Below, piece after piece: positions 28,016 through 37,782 of a DNA stretch of 64,000 bases. The stretch is taken from contig NZ_CP094380.1 of NCBI RefSeq assembly GCF_022809775.1, positions 2,095,001-2,159,000 on the forward strand, written 5' to 3'. The notes under the pieces are model-generated. The model searched no databases and was not told where the DNA came from. It saw nothing but the letters and a program-made list of their open reading frames with translations. The stretch is from Pseudodesulfovibrio tunisiensis (GTDB lineage: Bacteria > Desulfobacterota > Desulfovibrionia > Desulfovibrionales > Desulfovibrionaceae). Every line of letters starts with the position of its first letter. The first letter of the stretch is position 1. A program made the translations under genes and the position numbers.

Positions 28016-28134
28016 GATTTCCTCCTTCCATGGAGTTGTTATGCGACTTACCCCATGTATCGGACGAATACAGGAAACCTTTACCCTTTTATCCGAGATT
28101 CTATTTTTATCGACTCCAACAAGCCGGATTCGCT

Positions 28135-28395
28135 TCACTCTTTCCAGTTCCACCATTTCAGTTTTTCCGGTTCGTGCACTGTTTGCGAGGCATAGTACAC
28201 AGCGCATCGGAACACATAGAGTACGCATTTGTCGACATGTCTGCCTTCCAGTTCCTCAAGCCGCGCATACATGGCTTCGGGGTCCTGTCCGGCCAGTTCG
28301 CGGACGGAGCCGTATCCCAATCGCACGAGATCCCGGGCCAGACTTGGTCCGACTCCCGGAATCTCCTGCAATGCCTTTGATACGTCCCTGTCCAT
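28135..28395 (-). CDS. Helix-hairpin-helix protein (Cdd1/pathogenicity-locus type)
   Basis: An 86-residue protein with a DNA-binding helix-hairpin-helix motif (LQEIPGVGPSLARDLVRLGY, residues 8-27) and a C-terminal block with a cysteine and aromatic residues ending LKWWNWKE, as in the Cdd1 family. Its ATG is one base after the hemC stop, so the two are cotranscribed; the ribosome site is weak, suggesting translational coupling. The role is unknown. Confidence 0.78.
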   Translation of the reverse strand: MDRDVSKALQEIPGVGPSLARDLVRLGYGSVRELAGQDPEAMYARLEELEGRHVDKCVLYVFRCAVYYASQTVHEPEKLKWWNWKE

Positions 28396-28396
28396 G

Positions 28397-29326
28397 TTAG
28401 GATTCGTTCTGGTACACCCTGTCGAGAATTTCCTTGCCGCCCGCGGCCAGCACCCTTTCGGCCAGAGACATGCCCAGATTCCAGGCTTCGTCCTGAGGCG
28501 CAGTCGCTTCCATGCGGATGGGGTTGGAGCCATCCACGTCGGCCACGAACCCGGTCAGGGTCACGGAATCGCCGTCCAGCACGGACCAGGCCGCAATGGG
28601 CACCTGACATCCGCCGTCCAGCCCGGTGAGAAAGCCGCGCTCGGCCAGCACCTGCACCTTGGTGGGCTGGTGATCCATGAACTGAAGCATTTCCACCAGT
28701 TCGGTGTTGCGCACGGCATATTCAATGCCCAGCGCGCCCTGAGCCACGGCCGGGAGAAAACGGGGTGGCGCCAGCTCCTGCATTCTGGGCGCGGATTCGC
28801 CCAGACGGGACAATCCGGCAGTCGCCAGAATGATGGCATCGTATTCGCCATCGAACAGTTTTTTCAGACGGGTATCCAGATTGCCACGCAGGGTCCTGAT
28901 TTCCAGATCAGGACGCAGGGCCGCTATCTGGGACTGGCGACGCAGGCTGCTGGTGCCGACCACCGCGCCCTCGGGCAGTTCGTCCAGACCGTCGTATTTG
29001 ACGGACAGCAGGGTATCGGTCAGTTCGGCGCGCTCGGGAATGATCCCCACTTCCAGCCCTTCGGGCAGTTCTGTGGGCACGTCCTTCATGGAATGCACCG
29101 CGATATGCGCGCGGCCGTCCAGCAGGGCTTCCTCGATCTCCTTGACGAACAATCCCTTGCCCCCGACCTTGGCCAGAGGCACGTCCAGAATCTTGTCGCC
29201 CTTGGTCTTGATGCGAAGCAGTTCCACGTCCAGACCGGGATACTGCTGCTGGAGCCTTTCCTTCACATGTTCAGCCTGCCACAGGGCGAGGCGGCTGCCC
29301 CGCGTGGCAATAACGATTTTATCCAT
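28397..29326 (-). CDS. hemC: Hydroxymethylbilane synthase (porphobilinogen deaminase)
   Basis: Links four porphobilinogen molecules into hydroxymethylbilane in heme, siroheme and cobalamin synthesis. The 309-residue protein has the opening [16 protein letters not shown], catalytic region [10 protein letters not shown], arginines in [10 protein letters not shown] and the dipyrromethane-cofactor cysteine at residue 240 (GGCQVP). I take the ATG at 29326, with AAGG eight bases upstream, though an in-frame ATG two codons earlier is possible. Confidence 0.97.
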   Translation of the reverse strand: MDKIVIATRGSRLALWQAEHVKERLQQQYPGLDVELLRIKTKGDKILDVPLAKVGGKGLFVKEIEEALLDGRAHIAVHSMKDVPTELPEGLEVGIIPERAELTDTLLSVKYDGLDELPEGAVVGTSSLRRQSQIAALRPDLEIRTLRGNLDTRLKKLFDGEYDAIILATAGLSRLGESAPRMQELAPPRFLPAVAQGALGIEYAVRNTELVEMLQFMDHQPTKVQVLAERGFLTGLDGGCQVPIAAWSVLDGDSVTLTGFVADVDGSNPIRMEATAPQDEAWNLGMSLAERVLAAGGKEILDRVYQNES

Positions 29327-29382
29327 GATCATCGCCTTGAAAGTCTGAGGTTGCGCGGGCGTGCCGCGTTCCGGGCGGAAAA

Positions 29383-29643
29383 TCAGCTGCCGCAACTGGA
29401 GCAGTTGCCGCCGGAGCACCCGGCGCAGCCCGAACCGATGCCCCGATACTGGGGCTGGCTCGCGCCGGAATCTCCGCCGTCACCGGCAGGAGCGCCGGAG
29501 GCCACACGGGCGCGGCAGGCGGAAATGAGTTTTCCCGTATCCCCGGAGCCGCACTGCGGACACATGGGACATTCATCCGTGGAAAAGACCAGTTCCTCGA
29601 ACTGATGGCCGCACTTCTTGCAGGAATATTCGTAGATGGGCAT
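29383..29643 (-). CDS. FmdB-family zinc ribbon protein
   Basis: An 86-residue putative regulator. It starts [19 protein letters not shown] and has CxxC pairs at CKKC and CPQC forming a zinc ribbon of the FmdB/CxxC_CXXC_SSSS type, then a glycine- and cysteine-rich tail ([15 protein letters not shown]). Size and pattern fit many sulfate-reducer FmdB proteins. It is 57 bases ahead of hemC on the same strand. The target is unknown. Confidence 0.85.
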   Translation of the reverse strand: MPIYEYSCKKCGHQFEELVFSTDECPMCPQCGSGDTGKLISACRARVASGAPAGDGGDSGASQPQYRGIGSGCAGCSGGNCSSCGS

Positions 29644-29895
29644 TGAGAACTCCCGAAATAAGGACTTCCGTCGCGTAAAAGGCGCGGCGGAACCCGTTCA
29701 TTATCGAAAAAGCCCGCCACTGGCAACGATGCCCGGGCCGGAATGGAAAGGTAATGCCTGTTCCGTGAAAGTCCACCCTTTCCCCCTCCCGGCGGCCCGG
29801 GCAAAGGTTATACTGGAACTTGAAAACAACTTTCCCTATTTTGTTGTCCGGGAGCCGGGACAATCCCGCTTCCCCAAACACCGACGGCGGCAGGC

Positions 29896-30921
29896 ATGGT
29901 GGAACTGGACAGTGGCTTCGCAGGCATGATCGATCCCGAGGAACCCGGGGGATGCTCCGGGCTGGACAACCCGGACGAGCCATTGCGCTGCGTGTTTTCC
30001 ACCACCCGGGAGATGAAGGTGGGCACCGGCACCACGGCCCGGAAGCAGGTCACCAAGACGCTCTGGTACATCATCCAGCACGGGGAGGACGAATTCGAGG
30101 TCCGGAAGGTCAACCCCCATTTCGTGCCCGTGGGCGACCCCGAATACATCACGCGCGAAGACCTGTTCGCGGAATACGTGCCCGAGGTGGAAATCCACAA
30201 CGCCAAGGTGGAGCCGGCCATGATCGCCATGCGCAGAAATCTGGCCAAGGGGGAAAAGAACCGCAAGGACCACAAGCCCCTGAGCGCGGAAATGGAGTTC
30301 GACAAGGTGCTGGACGTGGACGAACGCAACGTGCGCGCCATCTTCGGACTCGGCCTGCTCTATCTGGAACGCGGCGACCGGCCCAAGGCGAAACGCCTCT
30401 TCGAGCAGCTCGTGGCCATCGAGGCCGCCTTCACGCTGGAGCACAAGCATCTGTTCAACGAATTCGGCATTGCCCTGCGCAAGAACGACATGGCCAACGA
30501 GGCCGTGAAATACTATTCCCGAGCCGTGGAATTCGCGGACAACGACGAGAATCTGTTCTACAATCTGGCCCGCGCCTTCTACGACAAGGACGACTGGGAC
30601 AACTGCCTGGAATTCACGGCCCGCAGTCTGGACCTGAACCCGCGTCTCGACGAATCCGCGCAGATGTGCCGGTTCATCGTACGCATGGCCGGGGATGACG
30701 CGCTCCGGGAAAAACGGGGCAAGCCCCCGGTGCCCGAGGACGTGTCGGACCGGGCGCGCAAGCTGGCCGCCACCCTGCCCGGCGAAACCGGCGGCGAAGT
30801 GGAGATCGGCGCGGACATGAGCGTGGAGATCAGTACGACAACAGGCGAGGAAATCACTCCCGAAGGGTACAGCAGACGCGGCGGAGCCGACCCCAGCAAA
30901 CTGGACGATCCCGTTTCATGA
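29896..30921 (+). CDS. TPR-repeat protein
   Basis: A 341-residue soluble protein. An N-terminal domain of about 110 residues (PLRCVFSTTREMKVGTGTT onward) has no family I can name; it is followed by three or four tetratricopeptide repeats at about 130-265 (AIFGLGLLYLERGDRPKAKR, EFGIALRKNDMANEAVKYYS, YNLARAFYDKDDWDNCLEFT) and an acidic tail. TPRs bind other proteins. Its stop overlaps the next gene by four bases (ATGA), so the two are translationally coupled and probably act together. Conserved relatives with this N-terminal domain are probably confined to this order, from memory only. Confidence 0.75.
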   Translation: MVELDSGFAGMIDPEEPGGCSGLDNPDEPLRCVFSTTREMKVGTGTTARKQVTKTLWYIIQHGEDEFEVRKVNPHFVPVGDPEYITREDLFAEYVPEVEIHNAKVEPAMIAMRRNLAKGEKNRKDHKPLSAEMEFDKVLDVDERNVRAIFGLGLLYLERGDRPKAKRLFEQLVAIEAAFTLEHKHLFNEFGIALRKNDMANEAVKYYSRAVEFADNDENLFYNLARAFYDKDDWDNCLEFTARSLDLNPRLDESAQMCRFIVRMAGDDALREKRGKPPVPEDVSDRARKLAATLPGETGGEVEIGADMSVEISTTTGEEITPEGYSRRGGADPSKLDDPVS

Positions 30922-31520
30922 ATCAGACGGAGGCAAAGCGGCTGGAAGTGGCGGTGTTCGGAGAACTGTACACCGTGGGCGCGATCCGCATGGACAAGGT
31001 CACGGCCAGAAAGGCTCTGGAAGTCTATGGCAGGCAGCAGTGGAATGCCCTGGCCCGGGACATTGCCATCGGCAGGACCGGCAACGGCACTGCGGCAAAG
31101 GTCTCCCATACTCTGGGCCGCCCCGTGAAATGCGCCTACCGCTGCACCGGGATCCTCATGCAGAGCCGCCGTTTCGGCATGGAAACCTTCTGGGGGGGCT
31201 TGGAGCAGGTTTGTACAGAAATCGGATCGAAATTCTCGCGAATCCGGCCGGAAAACCTGCCCGGCGGCAACGCCCGGGACATCGTGGCCGTGTTCCGGGA
31301 GCGTTCCGAAGGCTCCCTGTTCTTCCGCTGGTCCGTGGCGGAATTCGACTGTGCCCGGCTCGGTCTGATCCACCACGACGTGAGTCCGCTTCTGGACCAC
31401 AAGCGCCCCTTCGAGCTGGTCCGGTCCGTGGCCTGCATGGGCGGGGACCTCGTGCGCCGCGAGATCGATGCGACCGCTCCATGGACTCCCATGAAGCACG
31501 TCTTTCACGTTCTGGACTGA
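30918..31520 (+). CDS. Hypothetical protein coupled to the TPR gene
   Basis: A 200-residue protein overlapping the TPR gene by ATGA. No signal peptide or membrane helix is seen. It contains three cysteines and a run MDKVTARKALEVYGRQQWNA near the N-terminus, and an alternating hydrophobic C-terminal part (FRWSVAEFDCARLGLIHHDV). I do not recognise a family. Coupling to the TPR protein suggests a partner role. Confidence 0.6.
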   Translation: MNQTEAKRLEVAVFGELYTVGAIRMDKVTARKALEVYGRQQWNALARDIAIGRTGNGTAAKVSHTLGRPVKCAYRCTGILMQSRRFGMETFWGGLEQVCTEIGSKFSRIRPENLPGGNARDIVAVFRERSEGSLFFRWSVAEFDCARLGLIHHDVSPLLDHKRPFELVRSVACMGGDLVRREIDATAPWTPMKHVFHVLD

Positions 31521-31620
31521 CCCCGGCCCCGGGTTTGCGGCCCGGCCCGATGTATGGCATGAAATTCCCGATCCGGCACAGCCCGGCCCTCTTCCCAATC
31601 CCGACAGCAAAGGACACGCC

Positions 31621-32499
31621 ATGAGCAGAAGAATCGGATGGATCGGCACCGGCGTCATGGGCAGGTCGATGTGCCTGCACCTGATCAGGGCAGGACACGA
31701 GGCCTACGTATTCAACCGGACCCGCGCCAAGGCCGCGGACCTCGAAGCCGCGGGCGCAACATGGTGCAACTCGCCCGGCGAAGTGGCCCGCAACGCGGAC
31801 GTGATATTCACCATCGTGGGCTATCCCTCGGACGTGGAACAGACCATCCTCGGCCCGGATGGGGTGCTGGCGAACGCGGCCCCGGGCAAGACCGTGGTGG
31901 ACATGACCACGTCGGAACCGGCTCTGGCAGTGCGCATCCACGAACAGGCATCGGCAGGCGGCGTGGCCGCTCTGGACGCGCCGGTCTCGGGCGGCGATCT
32001 GGGAGCGCGCAACGGCACGCTGGCCATCATGGTCGGCGGGGAACAGGCGCACTTCGACGCGGTCCTCGACCTGTTCGAAATCATGGGCGACAACATCCGG
32101 CTCATGGGAGGCCCCGGCGCTGGGCAGCACACCAAGATGAGCAACCAGATCCTGATCGCCGGGACCATGATCGGCGTGGTGGAATCCCTGCTCTACGCGC
32201 ACAACGCAGGCATGGGCATGGACGAGGTCATCGACGTGATCGGCTCGGGCGCGGCCGGTTCCTGGTCCATCAACAACCTCGGTCGGCGCATTGCCGCAAA
32301 CGATTTCGATCCCGGCTTCTTCATCAAGCATTTCGTCAAGGACATGGGCATCGCCCTTGACGAGGCCCGGCGCATGAACCTGTCCCTGCCCGGACTGGCT
32401 CTGGTCAACCAGTTCTACGTGGCAGCCATGTCCATGGGGCTGGAGGACCTCGGCACGCAGGCCCTGTACACGGTGCTGGAACGCCTCAACAGCCGATAG
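31621..32499 (+). CDS. NAD(P)-dependent beta-hydroxyacid dehydrogenase
   Basis: A 292-residue member of the 3-hydroxyisobutyrate / tartronate semialdehyde / succinic semialdehyde reductase family. The Rossmann motif is IGTGVMGRSM near residue 8, the substrate-binding segment DAPVSGGDLGARNGTLAIM lies near 119, and the catalytic lysine is in GQHTKMSNQ near residue 170. Substrate choice cannot be read; small semialdehydes are likely. It stands alone, with 100 bases on the upstream side and 92 on the downstream side. Confidence 0.9.
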   Translation: MSRRIGWIGTGVMGRSMCLHLIRAGHEAYVFNRTRAKAADLEAAGATWCNSPGEVARNADVIFTIVGYPSDVEQTILGPDGVLANAAPGKTVVDMTTSEPALAVRIHEQASAGGVAALDAPVSGGDLGARNGTLAIMVGGEQAHFDAVLDLFEIMGDNIRLMGGPGAGQHTKMSNQILIAGTMIGVVESLLYAHNAGMGMDEVIDVIGSGAAGSWSINNLGRRIAANDFDPGFFIKHFVKDMGIALDEARRMNLSLPGLALVNQFYVAAMSMGLEDLGTQALYTVLERLNSR

Positions 32500-32591
32500 G
32501 GTCCGGATTTCGCGGATTCGCCCGGCTCCATTTACTCCCGGGCGAATCCCCGGTATCATGCCGCCCCAGACCAAGTCATTCCGGAGGTTTC

Positions 32592-33089
32592 ATGTACGCG
32601 CTGCGCCCCCTGATTCTGCTTTTCCCCCTGCTTCTCGCCGCCTGCGGCGGGTATTCCTTTGGCGGGGGCGACTATTCCGTGCTTCCGGAAGAATATCGAA
32701 AAATGGCCATCGCCGAAGTCAGCAACCCGACCATGTACTCCTGGATGGAACCCCGCCTGCGCTCGCTATTCCGGGATGAACTCACCCGACGCGATCTGGT
32801 GACATGGGTTGATGATCGGGCCCGCGCGGACGCGCTCATGACCATCAACGTGATCAGATTCTACCGGCCCGATGAAGTCACCGGCGCGGAAGACGAAACC
32901 CTGCGCTCCAGCGCCAACATCGAGATGCAGGTGGTGATCAGATCCGCCCGCGACGGCTCGGTGCTGTGGAACTCGGGCAATGTTGCCCAGAGCTGGCCCT
33001 TCTTCGAGGGGGAACAGGACCAGGCCGACCAAACCGTTACCGAACTCGCGGTCCGCAAGATCGCGGACAGGATGTCCCAGAACTACTAG
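32592..33089 (+). CDS. lptE: LPS-assembly lipoprotein LptE-like
   Basis: A 165-residue outer-membrane lipoprotein that plugs the LptD barrel in lipopolysaccharide insertion. It has a lipoprotein signal with the lipobox LLAAC (Cys18), then a short basic-acidic domain; LptE proteins are poorly conserved, so the call rests on the lipobox, size and its place directly before holA, the usual neighbour. GGAGG precedes the ATG and holA begins two bases after the stop. Confidence 0.8.
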   Translation: MYALRPLILLFPLLLAACGGYSFGGGDYSVLPEEYRKMAIAEVSNPTMYSWMEPRLRSLFRDELTRRDLVTWVDDRARADALMTINVIRFYRPDEVTGAEDETLRSSANIEMQVVIRSARDGSVLWNSGNVAQSWPFFEGEQDQADQTVTELAVRKIADRMSQNY

Positions 33090-33091
33090 GC

Positions 33092-34081
33092 ATGGAACGA
33101 CCCAAATATCTCTTTCTCATCTGTCCGGACCCGGAACTGCTCAAGTCCCGGATCAGCGAAGCGCTCAAGGCCACAGGCCGCCGAGGCTGGAAAAAACGCG
33201 TGTTCTGGGGTGACGACGATGATCCGTTGCCGCAGGCGTTCTGGACCGACCTGACCATCAAGAGCCTGTTCCCGGAACCCAAGGCCCTGATCGTGCGGCG
33301 AGCCCACACGCTCAAGGCCGAACATTGGGACAAGCTCGATGCGGCGGTGCGGGGTGTTTCCCCGGAAATATTCCCGTTCTTCTGTCTGGAAGGCACGTGG
33401 AAGGGCAAAAAGGCTCCGGTTCCGGCCACGCTTTCCCGCAGAAATTTCTACAAGAAGGCGGCACAAGCCAAATGGACATGGGAATCCGCAGGTCTGGACC
33501 AGCGTTCCATGTCCCGATTCGTTGCGGAATGGGCGGCCAATGCCGGGCTGGACATGGAGCCGGGCGTGGATCGCGCTCTGGCCGAAGCCCTGCCCAAAGA
33601 CGCGGTGGCCGCACGGCTGGAGCTGGACAAGCTGGAGCTGGCCGCAGGTGATGCGCATCGCGTGCAACGGGAGCATGTGGAGCTGGTGGCCCCGTGCGGG
33701 GAAATGGAATTCTTCGATCTCATGGATGCGCTGGGCAAACGCGGCGCCGAGGCCGCAGTCTGGAAGCGCGTGCTGGAGGATCACTTCAAGAGCGCCAAGG
33801 ACCGCATGCTCTTCAACCTGATCGGGTATCTGGCCAGTCAGGCGCGCATGTACTGGATGCTCATGAACGGCGAGGAGGGCAAGGTCAAGGCGCACCCCTA
33901 CGTCAAGAAACTCAAGACCCCGGTAGCCCGGCGGCTGGGCAAGGCGGGCATCGCCAGAATGATCGATCTGGCGCTGGACGCGGAAATGAGCATCAAGACC
34001 GGAGCACGCGCCGAGGAAGAGGTTCTCGATTTTCTGGTGGCCGGACTGGTGGACCTGTTCCAGCCCGGACGCGCCCGCTGA
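33092..34081 (+). CDS. holA: DNA polymerase III, delta subunit
   Basis: Clamp-loader subunit that opens the beta sliding clamp. The 329-residue protein fits the delta family by length, by the pattern of an N-terminal AAA-like domain (YLFLICPDPELLKSRI, ALIVRRAHTLKAEHWD) and a helical C-terminal collar domain (AAVWKRVLEDHFKSAKDRML), and by position after lptE. Like other deltas it lacks a working ATP site. It starts two bases after lptE, so translation is probably coupled. Confidence 0.88.
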   Translation: MERPKYLFLICPDPELLKSRISEALKATGRRGWKKRVFWGDDDDPLPQAFWTDLTIKSLFPEPKALIVRRAHTLKAEHWDKLDAAVRGVSPEIFPFFCLEGTWKGKKAPVPATLSRRNFYKKAAQAKWTWESAGLDQRSMSRFVAEWAANAGLDMEPGVDRALAEALPKDAVAARLELDKLELAAGDAHRVQREHVELVAPCGEMEFFDLMDALGKRGAEAAVWKRVLEDHFKSAKDRMLFNLIGYLASQARMYWMLMNGEEGKVKAHPYVKKLKTPVARRLGKAGIARMIDLALDAEMSIKTGARAEEEVLDFLVAGLVDLFQPGRAR

Positions 34082-34129
34082 CGGTTATAAATTGGCAGGT
34101 ATACTTCTTCTTCCCTTGACGGACCGGGT

Positions 34130-34813
34130 ATGACGGATACGAACGCGCCACACTATGCCGGACATCGCGCGCGGCTCAGGGAACGCCTGACCCGGGACAG
34201 CGTTTCCCTGGCCGACTACGAGCTGCTGGAGCTCGTGCTGGCCTCGGTGCTGCCCCGCAGGGATACAAAGCCGCTGGCCAAGGAACTGGTGCAGCGATTC
34301 GGCTCCCTTGGCGGTGCGCTCAGAGCCGACCCGAACAAGCTGGCGGACGTGAATGGCGTGGGCCCGGGCGTACAGGCCCACTGGCGGCTGCTTCAGGAGG
34401 TGTTCGCCCGTCTGGCCGAGGAACCCGCCCTGACCCGGGACGTATTGTGCGACCCGGACCTCGTGGCCGAGGCAGCCAAGGCTCGCATCGGTTCCAAGGG
34501 CATCGAGGAATTCTGGGCCGCGTTTCTGGACAACAAGAACCGGGTCATTGCGTGGGAACGCATGAACCGGGGAACCGTAGGCGAAACACCGGTATATCCG
34601 CGCGAAATCATGGCCCGCGCCCTGCGGCTGGAGGCAGCCGGGGTGATTCTGGCCCACAACCACCCGGGCGGGGACCCGCACCCTTCGGCCGAGGACATCG
34701 AACTGACGCGGCGCATCGTGCGGGCCGGACAGGAACTCGGAGTGCGCGTGCTGGACCATCTGGTGGTCACGGACTGCGAACACTACAGTTTTCACGATCA
34801 CGGACGGCTGTAA
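34130..34813 (+). CDS. radC: RadC-family JAB/MPN domain protein
   Basis: A 227-residue protein with an N-terminal helix-hairpin-helix part ([21 protein letters not shown], then [12 protein letters not shown]) and a C-terminal JAB metalloprotease-like domain whose zinc motif [14 protein letters not shown] is intact near residue 178. The family was once linked to radiation repair; its real activity is unsettled. In relatives it follows holA, as here, 48 bases after the stop. Confidence 0.93.
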   Translation: MTDTNAPHYAGHRARLRERLTRDSVSLADYELLELVLASVLPRRDTKPLAKELVQRFGSLGGALRADPNKLADVNGVGPGVQAHWRLLQEVFARLAEEPALTRDVLCDPDLVAEAAKARIGSKGIEEFWAAFLDNKNRVIAWERMNRGTVGETPVYPREIMARALRLEAAGVILAHNHPGGDPHPSAEDIELTRRIVRAGQELGVRVLDHLVVTDCEHYSFHDHGRL

Positions 34814-34835
34814 CAGCCCACGAACCGGAGACGGC

Positions 34836-35109
34836 ATGAAACAGGTACGGGCCATCATTCGCGGCAAGGTGCAGGGCGTCTGGTTCCGGGGCTGGACCCG
34901 GGACACGGCGCGCGAACTCGGCCTGCGCGGCTGGGTGCGCAACCTGCCCGACGGTGCCGTGGAAGCCGTGGCTCCTGGGAAAGCCGGACTCCCTCGGCCT
35001 GTTTCTGGAGCGGTTGCACAACGGCCCGCCTCTGGCGCGCGTTTTCGAGGTCGAAACCCGATGGGAGGAACCGGATTCCGATTCGGACACCTTCCAAATA
35101 CGAAGGTAG
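34836..35109 (+). pseudogene. acyP: Acylphosphatase gene with a +1 frameshift
   Basis: Acylphosphatase hydrolyses acyl phosphates. The first 47 codons give the normal start [20 protein letters not shown] with the phosphate loop arginine, through [15 protein letters not shown]. The true reading then continues one base later: from about 34977 the +1 frame reads [33 protein letters not shown] and ends FQIRR at a stop at 35107-35109, which is the expected C-terminal half. A single extra base near GTGGCTCCTGGG explains the shift. It may be a real mutation or a sequencing error. Confidence 0.85.
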
Positions 35110-35200
35110 GGATTTTCCATTCCCCCCTTGCCAAGTTCGCCAACGGCATTATTTTTTCTAACTTGATACAAAAAAGACACTTTTCATAAAGGATATAGCG

Positions 35201-37711
35201 TTGAGCAAAAAGAAAAAGAAATCCCCGGTCAAGCCGTTGCGCATGAAGCGGAAGCCCTCCGCGAAAAAGACGCAGCCGGAAGAGCCGAAACTCACGCGCT
35301 CCGAACGGGAACTCGACCTGATCGAAGCCCTGACCGGAGCTGCGGGCATGCCCCCGGTATTCGGGGATGCCGAGGACGGTCCCGGCCATCCGGCCATGGA
35401 CATCCCCCCGGTGCTGCCCGTACTGGCCGTGCGCGACATCGTGGTATTCAACTACATGATCCTGCCCCTGTTCGTGGGCCGGGAAAAATCCGTGCAGGCC
35501 GTGGACGCGGCCCTTTCCGGCGATCGCTACATCCTGATCCTCACCCAGAAGGACGATGCCGTGGACGATCCCGGTCCGGACGATCTCCACGCCGTGGGCA
35601 CCGTGGGCATGATCATGCGCATGCTCAAGATGCCGGACGGACGGCTCAAGATTCTGGTTCAGGGACTGGCCCGCGCCCGGGTGGAACGGTTCACGTCCGA
35701 AGACCCCTTCCATATCGCGGAAATCGAACCGCTCATGGAAAAGGAAGCCGGAGAACTTTCCCCGGAGCAGGAAGCCCTTGTCCGCTCCTCCCGCGAACAG
35801 AGCGAACGCATCCTGACCCTGCGCGGCATTTCCTCGCAGGACATCATGAGTGTGCTCAACAACGTGAACGATCCCGGCAGGCTGGCCGACCTCATTGCCT
35901 CGAACCTGCGCATGAAGGTGGACGCGGCCCAACGGATTCTGGAATGCCACGAACCCATCAAGCGGCTCGAACTCGTGAACGACCAGCTTCTCAAGGAAGT
36001 GGAAGTCGCGTCCATGCAGCACAAGATTCAGGCCTCGGCCAAGGAAGGCATGGACAAGGCCCAGCGGGACTTCTTTCTGCGCGAACAGCTCAAGGCCATC
36101 AAGCGCGAACTCGGCGACGAGGCCGACGAGAGCGAGGAGTTCGAACAGTTCCGCAAGGCCATTGAAAAGGCAGGCATGCCCAAGGACGTGATGAAGGAGG
36201 CCTTCAAGCAGCTCAAGCGGCTGGAGGCCATGCACGCCGAATCGTCCGAAGCCACGGTCATCCGCACCTATCTGGACTGGATGACCGAACTGCCGTGGAA
36301 GAAACTTTCCCGCGACCGTCTGGACATCAAAAAGGCGGAAACCATCCTCAACGAGGACCACTACGATCTGGAAAAGGTCAAGGAACGCATTCTGGAATAC
36401 CTGAGCGTGCGCAAGCTGAACGCGAAGATGAAGGGCCCGATTCTCTGCTTTGTCGGCCCTCCGGGCGTGGGCAAGACCTCACTCGGCCGCTCCATCGCGC
36501 GCAGCCTCGGCCGCAAGTTCCACCGCATGTCCCTCGGCGGCATGCGCGACGAAGCCGAAATCCGGGGCCATCGCCGGACCTACATCGGGTCCATGCCCGG
36601 CCGCATCATTCAGGCCATCAAGCAGTGCGGCACGCGCAACCCCGTGATCATGCTCGACGAGATCGACAAGCTCGGCTCGGACTTCCGGGGCGATCCGTCC
36701 TCGGCCCTGCTCGAAGTGCTCGACCCGGAACAGAACAACACGTTCACCGACCATTACCTGAACGTGCCGTTCGACCTGTCCAAGGCCATGTTCATCTGCA
36801 CGGCCAACATGCTCGACTCCATTCCCGGCCCGCTTCTGGACCGCATGGAAGTCATCCGCATCCCCGGATACACCGAGCAGGAAAAGGTCGTGATCACGGA
36901 ACGCTACGTGATTCCGCGCCAGCTCGAGGAAAACGGGCTCAAGCCCGGCGAGCTGGAAATCCCGTCCGATCTGGTGGCGCGCATCGTGCGCGAATACACC
37001 CGCGAGGCCGGGCTGCGCAATCTGGAACGCGAAATCGGCAAGGTCTGCCGCAAGATGGCGCGCAAGAAGGCCGAAGGCGAAAAGGGCCCGTTCTCCGTGA
37101 CCGCGGACAGCCTGGACAAGCTGCTGGGACCGCCGATCTTTCTGGACGACGAAAAGGAAACCGTCCTGCCTGCCGGCGTTGCCGTGGGGCTTGCATGGAC
37201 CCCGGTGGGCGGCGAGACCCTGCATGTGGAAGTGACCACCATGCCGGGCAAGGGCAAGCTCATCCTCACGGGCAAGCTCGGCGACGTGATGAAGGAATCA
37301 GCGCAGGCCGCCCTGTCCATTGCCCGGGCCAAGGCCGACAAGTACGGCATCGACCCCGACTTTTCGGAAAAGCACGACATCCACATCCACGTTCCGGCCG
37401 GAGCCACACCCAAGGACGGCCCGTCCGCCGGCGTCACTCTGGTCACGGCCCTGATATCGTCCCTGACCGGCACGCCCATCAGTCCGGACGTGGCCATGAC
37501 CGGCGAAATCAGCCTGCGCGGACGCGTCCTGCCGGTTGGCGGCATCAAGGAAAAAATCCTTGCCGCCGTATCCCGGGGCATGAAGCGCGTGCTCATCCCG
37601 GCCCAGAACAGGAAGGACCTCGCCGAGGTTCCCGAGGAACTGCTCAAGAAAATCACCATCGAAACCATCGAAAAGGTGGAAGAGGTCTGGCCTCTGGCCA
37701 CGGCCAAATAG
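35201..37711 (+). CDS. lon: ATP-dependent protease La
   Basis: An 836-residue cytosolic hexameric protease that degrades damaged and regulatory proteins. Order of parts: a lysine-rich N-terminal extension, LON substrate domain (from about residue 68), coiled-coil, AAA+ module with Walker A GPPGVGKTS at 419-427 and Walker B region VIMLDEIDKL, and the S16 peptidase domain with catalytic Ser742 (KDGPSAGVT) and Lys785 (GGIKEKILAA). I take the TTG start at 35201 because AAAGGA lies seven bases upstream. A bidirectional terminator follows. Confidence 0.97.
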   Translation: MSKKKKKSPVKPLRMKRKPSAKKTQPEEPKLTRSERELDLIEALTGAAGMPPVFGDAEDGPGHPAMDIPPVLPVLAVRDIVVFNYMILPLFVGREKSVQAVDAALSGDRYILILTQKDDAVDDPGPDDLHAVGTVGMIMRMLKMPDGRLKILVQGLARARVERFTSEDPFHIAEIEPLMEKEAGELSPEQEALVRSSREQSERILTLRGISSQDIMSVLNNVNDPGRLADLIASNLRMKVDAAQRILECHEPIKRLELVNDQLLKEVEVASMQHKIQASAKEGMDKAQRDFFLREQLKAIKRELGDEADESEEFEQFRKAIEKAGMPKDVMKEAFKQLKRLEAMHAESSEATVIRTYLDWMTELPWKKLSRDRLDIKKAETILNEDHYDLEKVKERILEYLSVRKLNAKMKGPILCFVGPPGVGKTSLGRSIARSLGRKFHRMSLGGMRDEAEIRGHRRTYIGSMPGRIIQAIKQCGTRNPVIMLDEIDKLGSDFRGDPSSALLEVLDPEQNNTFTDHYLNVPFDLSKAMFICTANMLDSIPGPLLDRMEVIRIPGYTEQEKVVITERYVIPRQLEENGLKPGELEIPSDLVARIVREYTREAGLRNLEREIGKVCRKMARKKAEGEKGPFSVTADSLDKLLGPPIFLDDEKETVLPAGVAVGLAWTPVGGETLHVEVTTMPGKGKLILTGKLGDVMKESAQAALSIARAKADKYGIDPDFSEKHDIHIHVPAGATPKDGPSAGVTLVTALISSLTGTPISPDVAMTGEISLRGRVLPVGGIKEKILAAVSRGMKRVLIPAQNRKDLAEVPEELLKKITIETIEKVEEVWPLATAK

Positions 37712-37728
37712 TTCGACCGAAACAATTG

Positions 37729-37767
37729 AAAGCCCGCCTTCCTCAACCGGAAAGCGGGCTTTTTTTA
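37729..37767. terminator. Bidirectional terminator between lon and the ATPase gene
   Basis: AAAGCCCGC and GCGGGCTTT form the base of the stem, with TTCC/GGAA inside; TTTTTTT follows on the plus strand and TTTCAATTG on the minus. It serves the convergent lon and ATPase genes. Confidence 0.9.
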
Positions 37768-37782
37768 CACCTTGAACAATAC

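Noticed and set aside
35131..35193. Heat-shock (sigma-32) promoter for lon
   Set aside because: CTTGCCAAG could be a -35, but no convincing -10 follows at proper spacing; not strong enough to list.
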